Source of the DNA: Cryobacterium sp. SO1
GTDB taxonomy: Bacteria > Actinomycetota > Actinomycetes > Actinomycetales > Microbacteriaceae
Length of the DNA stretch: 64,000 bases
NCBI RefSeq assembly: GCF_004210215.2
Contig: NZ_CP067394.1
Span: 3,658,001 to 3,722,000, forward strand
Direction of reading: 5' to 3'
The position numbers were made by a program, and so were the translations under genes. The notes under the pieces are model-generated. The model was not told the DNA's origin. It did not search any database and saw nothing but the letters and a program-made list of their open reading frames with translations. Each line of letters starts with the position of its first letter. Position 1 is the stretch's first letter. This document shows positions 25,818 to 35,324 of the stretch, piece by piece.

Positions 25818-26933
25818 TCATCCGCCGATGTAGGACATCTCGATCTTCTTGCGACCCGACGACCGCACCGCGCCGGTCTGGGCGCTGCGCAGCTGGGAGG
25901 CACGGTCGGTGCGCTGCCGCCAGATGGCGCCCATCGCGGCGGAGAGTTGCTCGTCGGTGCTGCCGTCGCGGAGCAGCGCGCGCAGGTCGTGGCCCTCGCT
26001 GGCGAACAGGCAGGTGAACAGCTTGCCGTCGGTGGAGACCCGGGCGCGCGAGCAGGTGTGGCAGAACGACTGGGTGACGCTGGAGATCAGCCCGATCTCG
26101 CCCTCGCCGTCGAGGTAGCGCCAGCGCCGGCTGGTCTCGCCGGTGTAGTTGGGGGCCACTTCTTCCAGCGGCAGTTCGGCGTGGATGCGATCGCGCACCT
26201 CGCTGGAGGGCAGCACGGCGGCCATGTCCCAGCCGTTGCTCGTGCCCACGTCCATGAACTCGATGAACCGCAGGATGTAGGGGGTGCCCTTGAAGTAGCG
26301 GGCCATGTTGACGATGTCGTGGTCGTTCTGGCCGCGCTTGACCACCATGTTGATCTTGATCGGGCCGAGGCCCACGGCGTGGGCTGCGTCGAGGCCGGCC
26401 AGGATGCGGGCGACCGGGAAGTTGACGTCGTTCATGGCCCGGAAGGTGGTGTCGTCGAGGGAGTCCAGAGAGACCGTCACGCGCTTGAGACCGGCGTCCT
26501 TGAGCGCCTGCGCCTTCATCGCCAGGGCCGAACCGTTGGTGGTCAGCGCGATGTCGACCGGCTTGCCGGCCGGGGTACGCAGGGCGGCGAGCATAGCGAT
26601 GAGCTCTTCGAGGCCTTTCCGCAGCAGCGGTTCGCCGCCGGTGAGCCGGATCTTCTCCACCCCGTGCGCTACCGAGATGCGCGCCAGCCGGGTCATCTCC
26701 TCGAAGGAGAGCATGTCGCCCCGCGGCATGAACGCGAAGTCCTTACCGAAGACCTCCTTGGGCATGCAGTACACGCAGCGGAAGTTGCACCGGTCGGTGA
26801 CCGACAGGCGCAGGTCGTGCAGCGGGCGGTTGAGGGTGTCGACGAGCGGGGCATCCGTGTGCACGGCAGGAGCGACGGGCACCTCATCGGCCTGACGCCT
26901 GACGAAGGGCACGGGAAGCGGTGCACCGGACAT
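25818..26933 (-). CDS. moaA: GTP 3',8-cyclase MoaA (molybdopterin biosynthesis)
   Basis: A 371-aa radical-SAM enzyme for the first step of molybdenum cofactor synthesis, turning GTP into 3',8-cyclo-7,8-dihydro-GTP. The SAM cluster is CNFRCVYC (Cys49, 53, 56). The second cluster lies in FCHTCSRAR and LFTCLF. The protein ends in the functional Gly-Gly tail (SYIGG). Length is normal with about 30 extra N-terminal residues. ATG 26933 is supported by a TAGGGT box exactly six bases ahead. It lies 44 bp upstream of the convergent-side regulator gene on the same strand, in a nitrogen-oxide neighbourhood, though it also serves any molybdoenzyme. Confidence 0.96.
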   Translation of the reverse strand: MSGAPLPVPFVRRQADEVPVAPAVHTDAPLVDTLNRPLHDLRLSVTDRCNFRCVYCMPKEVFGKDFAFMPRGDMLSFEEMTRLARISVAHGVEKIRLTGGEPLLRKGLEELIAMLAALRTPAGKPVDIALTTNGSALAMKAQALKDAGLKRVTVSLDSLDDTTFRAMNDVNFPVARILAGLDAAHAVGLGPIKINMVVKRGQNDHDIVNMARYFKGTPYILRFIEFMDVGTSNGWDMAAVLPSSEVRDRIHAELPLEEVAPNYTGETSRRWRYLDGEGEIGLISSVTQSFCHTCSRARVSTDGKLFTCLFASEGHDLRALLRDGSTDEQLSAAMGAIWRQRTDRASQLRSAQTGAVRSSGRKKIEMSYIGG

Positions 26934-26939
26934 CTATTG

Positions 26940-26945
26940 ACCCTA
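26940..26945 (-). promoter_or_regulatory. -10 box of a leaderless promoter (moaA)
   Basis: TAGGGT, six bases (CAATAG), then the moaA ATG at 26933. Confidence 0.65.
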
Positions 26946-27009
26946 ACCCCGAATCCTCGTGATTTCCCGCGCCCCAACCGCGGTATCGGCTCGACCTCTC
27001 CTCGGCGGG

Positions 27010-27101
27010 ATTCCTGCAGTTCCCGACAGGTCACCGGGTCAGAGCCCGGAATGCAGCGGGAGGCTTTCTCGGCGGAGGGAAGTTGCAGGAGTCATGCACA
27101 C
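27010..27101. repeat. Degenerate GCAGGA-family inverted repeat
   Basis: ATTCCTGCAGTTC on the left and AGTTGCAGGAGTCATGCACAC (core 27081-27100) on the right resemble the arms at 51405-51424 and 51482-51502. Confidence 0.5.
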
Positions 27102-27224
27102 GCCGTCGCGTCGAGGGCGGTGTCACAACAGGGCGGGAGCGTTCGCCAGACGAGCACTGGGATCCGGGGCCAAAAAACTTATCCACAAGGTGAGTTTTGC
27201 TCACACAAGGATACGATATCGGGC

Positions 27225-27230
27225 TAGATT
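27225..27230 (+). promoter_or_regulatory. -10 box of a leaderless promoter (DUF222 gene)
   Basis: TAGATT, six bases (CGGGGC), then ATG 27237. Confidence 0.65.
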
Positions 27231-27236
27231 CGGGGC

Positions 27237-28964
27237 ATGGCAATCCAGTCGAGCATCGCAGACACGTTCACCGTCGGGAACCTTCTCGACGGTGCTTTTC
27301 GTCCCGACGCGGGCGCTGCAGAAAGGTTAGCTGAGAGGTCTGCTGCCGGGGTTGCTGGTCGTGCTGCTGTCGGTGGTGACGGCCTCGTGGCCGCGGCGAC
27401 GAGTGTGGCCCGGTTGGGCTCCACGAGTGCCGAGTACGACGCCCTCTCGGATGCCGACGCGCTGGCCGGGCAGCAGACCCTCGCCCGGGCCCAGCGGGAG
27501 CTCGATACCCGCAAGGCGTGGATGGCGAAGACCCTCGCGCAGCGATCGCGGTGGGAGTTGGGCCAGGCGGGCCTCGCGAAGAAGCAGGGGTTCCTGTCGC
27601 CCGAGGCGTTGATCCAGGAGCTGACCGGCGCGAGCAAGGTCGAGTCGCGCAAACTCGTCGGCGTGGGCCAAATGCTCGCCGAGGCCGAAGCCGCCGACCT
27701 GCAAGCCGCCCAAGCCGAGGCGGAAGCCGCCCGCCGGCTCGTCGACGAGGCACTTACCGGTCCGCTCGATCCAGCCGTGGACGCGCTCCAACCGGCCGAT
27801 CCCCTGCTGCCGGTGCCGTGGCACGCGCCGATCTCCCGCGCGGTGAACGCCGGCACCCTCTCCATCGATGCCGCCCACGCTATCCGCACCGGTTTGGGCG
27901 ACGTCGACACCGTCGTCACGGGCCCGGTCCTCGCCGGCGCGCTGGACCGGTTGCTCACCGACGCCGAGACGATGAACGTGGACCAGCTCCTCAAACGCGC
28001 CCGGCAAACCCGGGATTCCTTGGATGAAGCCGGTATCCGGGTGCGGGAACACAAGGCCTGGGACGACCGCTACCTGCGCATCTGGACCCTGAACACCGGG
28101 CAGGTGCGCATCGACGGGCTCTTTCCGCCTGAGCAGGGCGAGTTCATCAAATCCACCTTCGACAGCCTCACCAGCCCCCGCCGCGGCGGCGTTCGCTTCG
28201 TCGACACCGAACGCGCCGCCTGGGCCAAACGAGTCAAGGACGACCCCCGCACCACCACCCAGATCACCTGCGACGGCTTCATCGACCTGCTCACCGCCGG
28301 CACCACCGTCAACCCCAACGAGATGCTCGGCGGCCGCCGCCCCACCGTGCAGATCCTCACCACCCGCAGCCCGGCCGGCCGCCCCGCAGCTGAACCGGCC
28401 CCGACCGACCCGCCCCCAGCCAACGATGCGGCTACACCCACCGGGCATTGCCCGCCAAACGGTGCGTTCCCGCCGGGGTTCCTCCGCGACGCCGACGACA
28501 TCCTGATCTGCGAACCCGGACAACCCGGCCACGGCTACCTCGAAGGCAACACCGCACCCATCTCCCGGGAGACGATCGAACGGCTCATCTGCGACTCGGC
28601 CACCATCGAGATCACCGTCGACGACCTCAACCGGCCCCTCGACGTCGGCCACGAACAACGCCTGTTCAACCGGGCCCAACGCCGAGCCCTCGCCGCCCGC
28701 GACGGCGGCTGCCGCTGGCCCGGCTGCGACCGGCCACCCGCCTTCACCGAAGCCCACCACATCCAACACTGGAAACGCGACCACGGCCGAACCGACATCG
28801 ACCAGGGCATCCTGCTCTGCCACTCCCACCACATGCTGCTGCACAATCGGGGCTGGCAGATCTTCGAAAACACCGGCCGGTACTGGCTCAGACCACCCGC
28901 CACCATCGACCCCGGCCAACGCCTGATCGAGATGCCCAGCCGCACCCGACCACGGCTCGGCTAA
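27237..28964 (+). CDS. DUF222 domain protein with C-terminal HNH endonuclease
   Basis: A 575-aa protein of a family greatly expanded in actinobacteria. The N-terminal three-quarters is DUF222 (coiled, Ala-rich; includes ERAAWAKRVKDDPRTTTQ). The HNH nuclease lies at about residues 480-545: RDGGCRWPGCDRPPAFTEA, then HHIQHW and ILLCHSHHMLLHNRGW, with zinc-binding cysteines and the catalytic histidines intact. Some members have been linked to prophages or 13E12-type repeats, but no target or role is established. The start is fixed by the TAGATT box. No phage genes flank it here. Confidence 0.9.
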   Translation: MAIQSSIADTFTVGNLLDGAFRPDAGAAERLAERSAAGVAGRAAVGGDGLVAAATSVARLGSTSAEYDALSDADALAGQQTLARAQRELDTRKAWMAKTLAQRSRWELGQAGLAKKQGFLSPEALIQELTGASKVESRKLVGVGQMLAEAEAADLQAAQAEAEAARRLVDEALTGPLDPAVDALQPADPLLPVPWHAPISRAVNAGTLSIDAAHAIRTGLGDVDTVVTGPVLAGALDRLLTDAETMNVDQLLKRARQTRDSLDEAGIRVREHKAWDDRYLRIWTLNTGQVRIDGLFPPEQGEFIKSTFDSLTSPRRGGVRFVDTERAAWAKRVKDDPRTTTQITCDGFIDLLTAGTTVNPNEMLGGRRPTVQILTTRSPAGRPAAEPAPTDPPPANDAATPTGHCPPNGAFPPGFLRDADDILICEPGQPGHGYLEGNTAPISRETIERLICDSATIEITVDDLNRPLDVGHEQRLFNRAQRRALAARDGGCRWPGCDRPPAFTEAHHIQHWKRDHGRTDIDQGILLCHSHHMLLHNRGWQIFENTGRYWLRPPATIDPGQRLIEMPSRTRPRLG

Positions 28965-28972
28965 CCCCATCC

Positions 28973-29032
28973 GCTGATCGAGCGGGTCTACTTCGGTACG
29001 CTCAGCACGACGTCGACAAGCTCGACCAACGA
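28973..29032. repeat. REP-like sequence after the DUF222 gene
   Basis: It contains CGTCGACAAGCTCGACCAACG, the same core as the palindrome at 6243-6293, preceded by GGTACGCTCAGCACGACG. It lies where a terminator would be expected. Confidence 0.6.
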
Positions 29033-29098
29033 GGGGCATCCAGAGGCCCCTGACGAGTGCTCGGCCGAGGAGGGGTCGTCACCCGTTGCCCCACGCGG

Positions 29099-29104
29099 TA
29101 CAGT
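29099..29104 (+). promoter_or_regulatory. -10 box of a leaderless promoter (FGE gene)
   Basis: TACAGT, six bases (CTGCGC), then the GTG at 29111. This box decides the start of the gene. Confidence 0.6.
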
Positions 29105-29110
29105 CTGCGC

Positions 29111-30172
29111 GTGACGACAGACGAACACAGTTGCTGCACTCCCCCGCACGAGGTGATGACCGGCGCCCTACGGCCCGAACCCGCACCGGGCCCGGCGGAG
29201 CGCCCGGTGGAGCGCCCGGCGCAGGGCCGCCGCCGCGCAAACACGCCGGCGTCCTTGACCGGTTCGTCCCTTGAGTCCGGTGAGAACGATGGCGGCACCC
29301 CGACCACCGGCCCTGCCGGCCGGCACGGCATCGAGCAGGCGACGGTGCCCCGACAGCTGTTCCGGATGGGCGACGCCGACGGCGCGGGCAATCCCGGCGA
29401 CGGCGAGACGCCCGTGCACGAGGTGTGGCTGGATGCCTTCTCGATCGATGCGACAACTGTCACCAATGCCGCGTTCGCCCGGTTCGTGGCGGAGACCGGC
29501 TACCACACCGAGTCTGAGCTGTTCGGCTATTCCGCGGTGTTCCACCTGGCGCTCGAGGCTGACGTCGACGACGTTGTCGGGCAGCCACCGCAGACGCCGT
29601 GGTGGTTGGGGGTGCGCGGCGCCGACTGGGCACATCCGGCCGGCCCGCGGTCGTCACTGACCGGACTGGCCGAGCATCCCGTGGTGCAGGTGAGCTGGAA
29701 CGATGCGCTGGCCTACTGCGCCTGGGCGGGCCGGCGGCTGCCCACCGAGGCTGAGTGGGAGTGCGCCGCCCGGGGCGGCCTGGCGGGCGCCCGGTATCCA
29801 TGGGGCGACGAGTGGCAGGCGGGGAAGCGCTGCAACATCTGGCAGGGCCGGTTTCCCGCGGTGAACACCCTGGCCGACGGCTGGCTCAGTACGGCCCCGG
29901 TGCGGGAGTTCCAGCCGAACGGATACGGGCTCTGGCAGAGCGTCGGCAACGTCTGGGAGTGGTGCGCCGACTGGTGGGCCGAGGGCTACTACGCCGCCTC
30001 GCCCGCCCGGAACCCGGCCGGACCCGCGACCGGGGAGCAACGCTCGATGCGGGGCGGCTCGTACCTCTGTCACGACTCGTACTGCAACCGGTACCGCAAT
30101 TCGGCCAGGGCCTCCAACACCCCCGACTCCGCCGCGGGCAACGTGGGCTTCCGCACCGTCGCGCTGGCCTGA
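29111..30172 (+). CDS. Formylglycine-generating enzyme (sulfatase-maturing FGE)
   Basis: A 353-aa FGE-sulfatase-fold enzyme that oxidises the active-site cysteine of type I sulfatases to formylglycine. The paired catalytic cysteines are Cys320 and Cys325 (GGSYLCHDSYCNRYR). Other landmarks are LDAFSIDATTVTNAAFARF, RLPTEAEWECAARGG, GNVWEWCADWW and the final NVGFRTV. Residues 1-70 are a proline-rich, probably disordered leader. GTG 29111 is chosen over 29057 because of the TACAGT box. The very next gene encodes a sulfatase with the target motif, so the pair is functionally linked. Confidence 0.93.
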   Translation: MTTDEHSCCTPPHEVMTGALRPEPAPGPAERPVERPAQGRRRANTPASLTGSSLESGENDGGTPTTGPAGRHGIEQATVPRQLFRMGDADGAGNPGDGETPVHEVWLDAFSIDATTVTNAAFARFVAETGYHTESELFGYSAVFHLALEADVDDVVGQPPQTPWWLGVRGADWAHPAGPRSSLTGLAEHPVVQVSWNDALAYCAWAGRRLPTEAEWECAARGGLAGARYPWGDEWQAGKRCNIWQGRFPAVNTLADGWLSTAPVREFQPNGYGLWQSVGNVWEWCADWWAEGYYAASPARNPAGPATGEQRSMRGGSYLCHDSYCNRYRNSARASNTPDSAAGNVGFRTVALA

Positions 30173-30305
30173 GCATCCGCCGCCCGCGCCTTGAAGAGGG
30201 GCGGGAGCGGATATACAGTCAGTCGCGTCGGCATCCGCCGGCGTGTGGGCCCTTCGTGGGGCGGCTCCCTCAATCATGAACATCCGCTGTGAAACGGAGA
30301 ACCCC

Positions 30306-32660
30306 ATGCCCGCACCGTTCACAGGCACCGTCAACGTCGACATCCGCGATTCGGAGCCGGACTGGGCGCCTTTCGAACCGCCCAAGGCCCCCGCCGGCTC
30401 GCCCAATGTGGTCTGTATCGTGCTCGACGACGTGGGCTTCTCGGCCATGTCGAGCTACGGCGGTCCGATCCAGACCCCCAATATCGACCGGGTGGCGGAT
30501 GCCGGGGTGCGCTACACCCAGTGGCACACGACGGCGCTGTGCTCGCCGACCCGCTCGTGTCTGCTCACCGGGCGTAACCACACCCGCAACAGCATGGCCT
30601 GCATCACCGAGGCCGCGATCGGATTCCCCAACGCGAGCGGAACCATCCCGCCGGAGAACGGGATGCTGTCGGAAATTCTCGGTGAACTGGGCTGGAACAC
30701 CTACATGGTCGGCAAGTGGCACCTCTGCCCCGACGACGAGATGAACGTGGCATCCACCCGGCGCAACTGGCCGACAGGCCGCGGCTTCGAACGCTGGTAC
30801 GGCTTCCTCGGCGCCGAGACCAACCAGTGGTATCCCGAGCTGGTCTACGACAACCACCCGGTCGACCAGCCCGCTCTCCCAGAGGACGGCTATCACTTCT
30901 CGGTGGACATCACCGACAAGGCCATCGAGTTCATCAAGGATTCCAAGGTCATCGCGCCGGAGAAACCGTTCTTCCTGTACTACGCGCCCGGCGCCGCGCA
31001 TGCCCCGCATCACGCCCCGAAGGAGTGGGCCGACAAGTACGCGGGCCGGTTCGACATGGGCTACGAGGCGATGCGGGAGGAGACCCTGGCCAGGCAGAAA
31101 CAGATGGGCATCGTGCCGGCCGACACCGAGCTGCCGCCGCTGAACCCGCTGGGCACCCCGGAGACCCGTTCAGGTCCCGACGGCCAGCCGTTCCCGCTGA
31201 TGGACCTGACCCGGCCCTGGGCATCGCTCTCGGCGGACGAGCAGCACCTGTTCAGTCGCATGGCCGAGGTCTACGCGGGGTTCCTCTCGCACGCCGATCA
31301 CCAGATCGGTCGGCTGTTGGACTACCTCGACGAGCTCGGCGAGCGCGAGAACACCCTGGTCGTGGTGGTCTCCGACAACGGCGCCAGCGGCGAGGGCGGC
31401 CCCAACGGGTCGGTCAACGAGATGAAGTTCGTCAACGGCGTGCCGGACGAGATGGCCGACAACCTCAAGATGCTCGACGAACTCGGTGGTCCGTCCACCT
31501 ACAACCACTACCCGAACGGCTGGGCGATGGCGTTCAACACCCCGTTCAAGATGTGGAAGCGTTACGAGTTCAACGGCGGCACCTGCGACCCCTGCATCAT
31601 GTCGTGGCCGGCCGGCATGAACGCCCGCGGCGAGTTGCGTGAGCAGTACCATCACGCGGTGGACATCGCCCCGACCATCCTCGACGTGCTGGGCGTGCAA
31701 CCGCCCGAGCGCATCAAGGGGCACGTGCAGAGCCGATTCGACGGGGTAAGCATGCGGTACGGCTTCGCGGATGCCGACGCGCCGACCACCCGCCGCACCC
31801 AGTTCTACTCGATGCTGGGCTCCCGGGCGATCTGGCACGACGGCTGGAAAGCCATCACCACGCACCCCACGCTGAGCGGCTGGAGCCACTTCAACGACGA
31901 CGAGTGGGAGCTGTACCACACCGATGTGGACCGGGGCGAGTTGCACAACCTGGCGGCCGAGCATCCGGAGAAGGTGCGGGAACTGGTGAACCTGTGGTTC
32001 GCCGAGGCCGGCGCGAATCAGGCGTTCCCGCTGGACGACAGGTCGGCGTTCGAGATCGTCGTCACCCCCCGGCCGGTGCTGTCGCCCCCGCGCAACCGGT
32101 ATGTCTACTACCCGGACACCTCCGAGGTGCCCGAGTCTCAAGCGGTGAACCTGCGGAACCGGTCGTTCGTGATCGGGGCGCTGGTCGACCTCCCCGCGCC
32201 GGGCGCCCTGGGGGTGCTGTTCGCGCAGGGCTCCCGGTTCGGCGGGCACGCGCTCTACCTGCAGAACAACCGGCTGCACTACGTGAACAACTTCGTCGGG
32301 CTGTTCGAGCAGAAGATCGACGCCGACACCGACCTGCCGGCCGGCGAGAACCTGATCCTCTCAGCCTCGTTCGACAAAGACGGCGAGGATCCGCAGCACG
32401 TCTCCACCGGCATCCTGAGCCTCTACCACGGCGAGACGAAGGTGGGTGAGGGCCGCATCAAGACCCAGCCGGGCAAGTTCTCGATCGCCGGCGAGGGGCT
32501 CAGCATCGGCCGGGACAGCGGCGAGGCCGTCACCGAGTACACCGGCACCGCGCCGTGGAGCTTCACGGGCGGCACGATCCATCGGGTGGCCGTGGACGTG
32601 AGCGGCGAACCGTATGTGGACCTGGAGCGGGAGGCCCAGGCGATGCTGATGCGCGAGTGA
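30306..32660 (+). CDS. Arylsulfatase, type I (formylglycine-dependent)
   Basis: A 784-aa sulfatase that should hydrolyse a sulfate ester. The core motif CSPTR (Cys79, LCSPTRSCLLTGRNHTRN) is the site converted to formylglycine. Metal ligands lie in VLDDVGFS and VVVSDNGASGEGG, and MVGKWHL is also conserved. The chain has a C-terminal beta-rich region after about residue 560, as in large Pseudomonas-type arylsulfatases. No signal peptide is seen, so it is probably cytoplasmic. ATG 30306 follows GGAGA by 6 bases; an ATG at 30276 is possible. The natural substrate is unknown. Confidence 0.92.
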   Translation: MPAPFTGTVNVDIRDSEPDWAPFEPPKAPAGSPNVVCIVLDDVGFSAMSSYGGPIQTPNIDRVADAGVRYTQWHTTALCSPTRSCLLTGRNHTRNSMACITEAAIGFPNASGTIPPENGMLSEILGELGWNTYMVGKWHLCPDDEMNVASTRRNWPTGRGFERWYGFLGAETNQWYPELVYDNHPVDQPALPEDGYHFSVDITDKAIEFIKDSKVIAPEKPFFLYYAPGAAHAPHHAPKEWADKYAGRFDMGYEAMREETLARQKQMGIVPADTELPPLNPLGTPETRSGPDGQPFPLMDLTRPWASLSADEQHLFSRMAEVYAGFLSHADHQIGRLLDYLDELGERENTLVVVVSDNGASGEGGPNGSVNEMKFVNGVPDEMADNLKMLDELGGPSTYNHYPNGWAMAFNTPFKMWKRYEFNGGTCDPCIMSWPAGMNARGELREQYHHAVDIAPTILDVLGVQPPERIKGHVQSRFDGVSMRYGFADADAPTTRRTQFYSMLGSRAIWHDGWKAITTHPTLSGWSHFNDDEWELYHTDVDRGELHNLAAEHPEKVRELVNLWFAEAGANQAFPLDDRSAFEIVVTPRPVLSPPRNRYVYYPDTSEVPESQAVNLRNRSFVIGALVDLPAPGALGVLFAQGSRFGGHALYLQNNRLHYVNNFVGLFEQKIDADTDLPAGENLILSASFDKDGEDPQHVSTGILSLYHGETKVGEGRIKTQPGKFSIAGEGLSIGRDSGEAVTEYTGTAPWSFTGGTIHRVAVDVSGEPYVDLEREAQAMLMRE

Positions 32661-32876
32661 CCGTGGGGCCGACAGTGCCGGGCGCGGGAGTAGCCGTGTG
32701 CGGCCAGAAACGCGGCGGGCTAAGCCGGGCGTGAGCACGGACAGGGTCCAAGGCCCCTCGGCACCGTCGTGGGCGGAGGGTACGCTGGGCAGCCTGCACT
32801 GTCCGTCCCCACGGTGCGCGCGAGACCCTATTCGGCAGGCCCCGGCCTCCGGCGCCGTCCTGGAAGGACCCCAGCC

Positions 32877-33509
32877 ATGCCCGCCACTCCTGCCGCAGAC
32901 AGCTCGCCGACACCGTCGCAGCGGGCCAAGCGCTGGGTAAGCCGGATGTTCCCCGGTCGGACGCCTGCCCCTTCCCCCACGCTGCCGCCCACGCGGGTCG
33001 CACCACCGTCGCTGCCGAGCTCGCCGGCGCCCAAGACCGTGCTCGACTACATCGACGAACGCACGATCGCACTGGACGTCGACGACACCGACCGGAACGC
33101 CGTCATCCGTCGACTGGCCACCCTGATGGCGGCCACCGGCATCGTTCTTGATGTGGATGCCGTGGTGGAAGCGGCCTTGGAGCGCGAGGCGATCAGCACC
33201 ACGGGCATCGGCGAGGGCATAGCGATCCCCCACGCGGCGACCGCCAGTTGCACCGCGCCCTTGCTCGGGTTTGCCCGCAGCCGCGCCGGGGTGGACTGGA
33301 AGTCCCTCGACGGCGCTCCGGCCACGCTGATCTTCATGATCGCCGTGCCGGAGACGGGGGTGGGCACCGAGCACCTCAAGGTGCTGGCCTATCTCTCCCG
33401 CAGCCTGATGACGCCGTCCTTCCGCGCAGAGATCGAGATGGCCGCCACCCCGGCCGACGTGCTTGCGGCGCTGGCCGCATCGGTGGGGCCGGCGGGGCCC
33501 GCGCAGTAG
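32877..33509 (+). CDS. Orphan PTS EIIA domain protein (PtsN/fructose type)
   Basis: A 210-aa protein. Residues 1-60 are a basic, proline-rich leader. From residue 62 comes an EIIA of the mannitol/fructose/PtsN class with phospho-acceptor His119 in GIAIPHAATAS. The rest (LDGAPATLIFMIAVPE, then EHLKVLAYLSRSLM) is typical. No EIIB, EIIC, HPr or sugar enzyme lies nearby, so a regulatory role is more likely than transport. GGAAGGA precedes the ATG by 6 bases. Confidence 0.85.
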   Translation: MPATPAADSSPTPSQRAKRWVSRMFPGRTPAPSPTLPPTRVAPPSLPSSPAPKTVLDYIDERTIALDVDDTDRNAVIRRLATLMAATGIVLDVDAVVEAALEREAISTTGIGEGIAIPHAATASCTAPLLGFARSRAGVDWKSLDGAPATLIFMIAVPETGVGTEHLKVLAYLSRSLMTPSFRAEIEMAATPADVLAALAASVGPAGPAQ

Positions 33510-33629
33510 ACGTTGACACCGGACCGGCAGGTCGGCAGAGGCGCGGTGCCCAGCTCCACGTTCCACCCCCGCCCGACGGACCGATGGCGGCCTCGGCCAC
33601 ATGGGTCGGTCACGTGAGCGGCTGCCCCG

Positions 33630-34496
33630 CTACAGCGGGCTGTGGGTTGCCGGCGCCGCCACATCCGCCTGACGCGTGCGGGTGGTTCGCAGCACGACGC
33701 CCATCACGGCGACCGCGAGCATTGCCGCGACGAACACGGTGTTGCCCCAGCCCGAGGTGGCGAGAACCGTGCCTCCGCTGCTGGCTGCCGCCCAGCTGCA
33801 GCTGCGGCCGAGCGGCCACCAGGAGAAGCTGCCGGTGACGACTCCGGACCGCTCGGACACCTGGGCGAGAGAAGAGAACGGGCCCTCCACGGCGCAGGCG
33901 TAATCGAGGCCGCCGTGCATCGCCACGAGGAACGCCCCGGCGGTGGTGAGCACGGCCACGCCGAGCCCGGCCACGATGAGGACAGTGCCGAATCGTGAGC
34001 GTTCGGAGGTGGAGAAGGGCTGCGTCCCGAGGCCCACGGGGAGGAGCAGTGTGCGGCCAAGGAGCGCGGCGATCAGGCCGATCCAGAGCGGGCCGCCGGC
34101 CACGGTGAATCCGAGGATCGCGGCTGCGAGGACCGCGACCCCGCCAACGGCACCCGGTTGACCGGGAATCCACTCGGCCACGAGGAGTAGTGACAGCGTC
34201 CCGGCGATCAGGCCGGCGTATCCGGCGAGCGCGCTGCGCACCCCGAGACCCCAGCGACCGAACGGTGGCGAGAGCACTAGGAGCAGCGCTAGCGTGGCGG
34301 TGCCTACGAGAACGGCGACCGCAGCATGGCCGGGATTGGCACCGGTGACCGCCTCCAAGGCCTCCCCCAGCGTCGCGCCCCTGCTGAGGGCGAGCATCAG
34401 GACGGCCGCCGCCGCCGTCGCGACCGCCGTGAGCATGAGCGCCACGGCGAACCGTGCAGCGATGAACGGGCTGATCAGGCGTTCGCTGTTCCCCAT
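33630..34496 (-). CDS. Multi-pass membrane protein of unknown function
   Basis: A 288-aa protein with about eight hydrophobic helices and an extracytoplasmic loop holding two cysteines (DYACAVEG, GRSCSWAA). I do not recognise a family. The start at 34496 is strongly supported by a TAGCGT box exactly six bases ahead. It is transcribed alone, leftward, convergent with the orphan EIIA gene; a GC-rich hairpin-prone stretch (33614-33650) lies at its 3' end. Confidence 0.72.
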   Translation of the reverse strand: MGNSERLISPFIAARFAVALMLTAVATAAAAVLMLALSRGATLGEALEAVTGANPGHAAVAVLVGTATLALLLVLSPPFGRWGLGVRSALAGYAGLIAGTLSLLLVAEWIPGQPGAVGGVAVLAAAILGFTVAGGPLWIGLIAALLGRTLLLPVGLGTQPFSTSERSRFGTVLIVAGLGVAVLTTAGAFLVAMHGGLDYACAVEGPFSSLAQVSERSGVVTGSFSWWPLGRSCSWAAASSGGTVLATSGWGNTVFVAAMLAVAVMGVVLRTTRTRQADVAAPATHSPL

Positions 34497-34502
34497 GACT
34501 GC

Positions 34503-34508
34503 ACGCTA
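34503..34508 (-). promoter_or_regulatory. -10 box of a leaderless promoter (membrane protein 33630-34496)
   Basis: TAGCGT, six bases (GCAGTC), then the ATG at 34496. Confidence 0.65.
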
Positions 34509-34649
34509 GCGCAACGGCGATTGCCTCAGCTCCGGCCGCCCCGGACCGGCCCGGAGCCATCGCCGATGCTGTCGCTGCGCTGCGGGGCGCCGCACGGCGA
34601 GCAGGGTGAGGGGTGCGGGTGGTTGCGCTGCGCCGTACGACGGACCGGG

Positions 34650-35324
34650 CTACTGCTGCGAGCGGGCGATGAGAGCGCTGGTGTGCGCACCGACGCCGCG
34701 GCGCAGCACCTCGGCGAGATTGTCGACGGTGTCGACGTCCCGGCGGATCGACGCTGTGGCGGGCAGATCGAGCGGCACATGTCCGGCCGCTTCGTGGGCG
34801 GCGCGGGAGCCACGGCCGAACCTGGGCACCATGGCGATCCCGGCTTGGGCGAGCAGGGTGGTCGTGCCAGTGCCCTCCTCGTCGGCGATCATCGCCAGGT
34901 CGTGGGCGGATGCGGCCGTGAGGGCGGTCTCAATGTCGGGCACCGTCAGGGCGGGCAGGTCCCCGGTGAGCACGGCCACGTTGCAGAGCGGATACTCCTG
35001 CTGCGCTACGCGAATGCCCCTGGCAATGGCCGCGTTCAGCGGGTCGCGCGATGAAGCATCCGGCGCGGTGACTTCGGGCACTGAGGTGTGGGGCGGCTCC
35101 GGCACTATTCGCGCGCCCAGGGCGGCGAGTGGCGCAGCTGCGGCAGGATCGGCCGTCACCACAAGCACCTGCTGCACCTTCTCCGCGGCCAGCAGCGCGG
35201 CCACCGTGTCGAGCGCAAAGGCCTCGGCGAGCGCGCCGCGCGCCGGAAATGTCTCCGGCAGGTCACCCAGGCGGCTCTTGGCTCCCGCGCTGCCCTTGAC
35301 GGGCACCACGCACACCCAGCTCAC
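34650..35324 (-). CDS. cofC: 2-phospho-L-lactate guanylyltransferase CofC
   Basis: A 224-aa nucleotidyltransferase that activates 2-phospholactate (or phosphoenolpyruvate) with GTP to supply CofD. It opens with the fold signature [35 protein letters not shown] is the metal/nucleotide loop. It overlaps cofE by 4 nt and is the last gene of the leftward cofE-side operon. cofD is about 17 kb away, so the pathway is split across two loci in this window. Confidence 0.92.
   Translation of the reverse strand: MSWVCVVPVKGSAGAKSRLGDLPETFPARGALAEAFALDTVAALLAAEKVQQVLVVTADPAAAAPLAALGARIVPEPPHTSVPEVTAPDASSRDPLNAAIARGIRVAQQEYPLCNVAVLTGDLPALTVPDIETALTAASAHDLAMIADEEGTGTTTLLAQAGIAMVPRFGRGSRAAHEAAGHVPLDLPATASIRRDVDTVDNLAEVLRRGVGAHTSALIARSQQ

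Larger units (their letters stand above)
26934..27236. other. 303-bp divergent intergenic region between moaA and the DUF222 gene
   Basis: It contains both leaderless -10 boxes, a degenerate pair of GCAGGA-type repeat arms (27010-27101) and one perfect DnaA-box-like TTATCCACA at 27179-27187. A single box is not an origin. No coding potential was seen. Confidence 0.6.

Noticed and set aside
27179..27187. Perfect DnaA box TTATCCACA as part of a replication origin
   Set aside because: There is only one box, with no dnaA or dnaN and no AT-rich unwinding element. It is most likely a chance match or a local regulatory site.
27237..28964. DUF222/HNH gene as a prophage or mobile element
   Set aside because: No integrase, phage structural gene, att-like repeat or tRNA flanks it, and its composition matches the neighbours.
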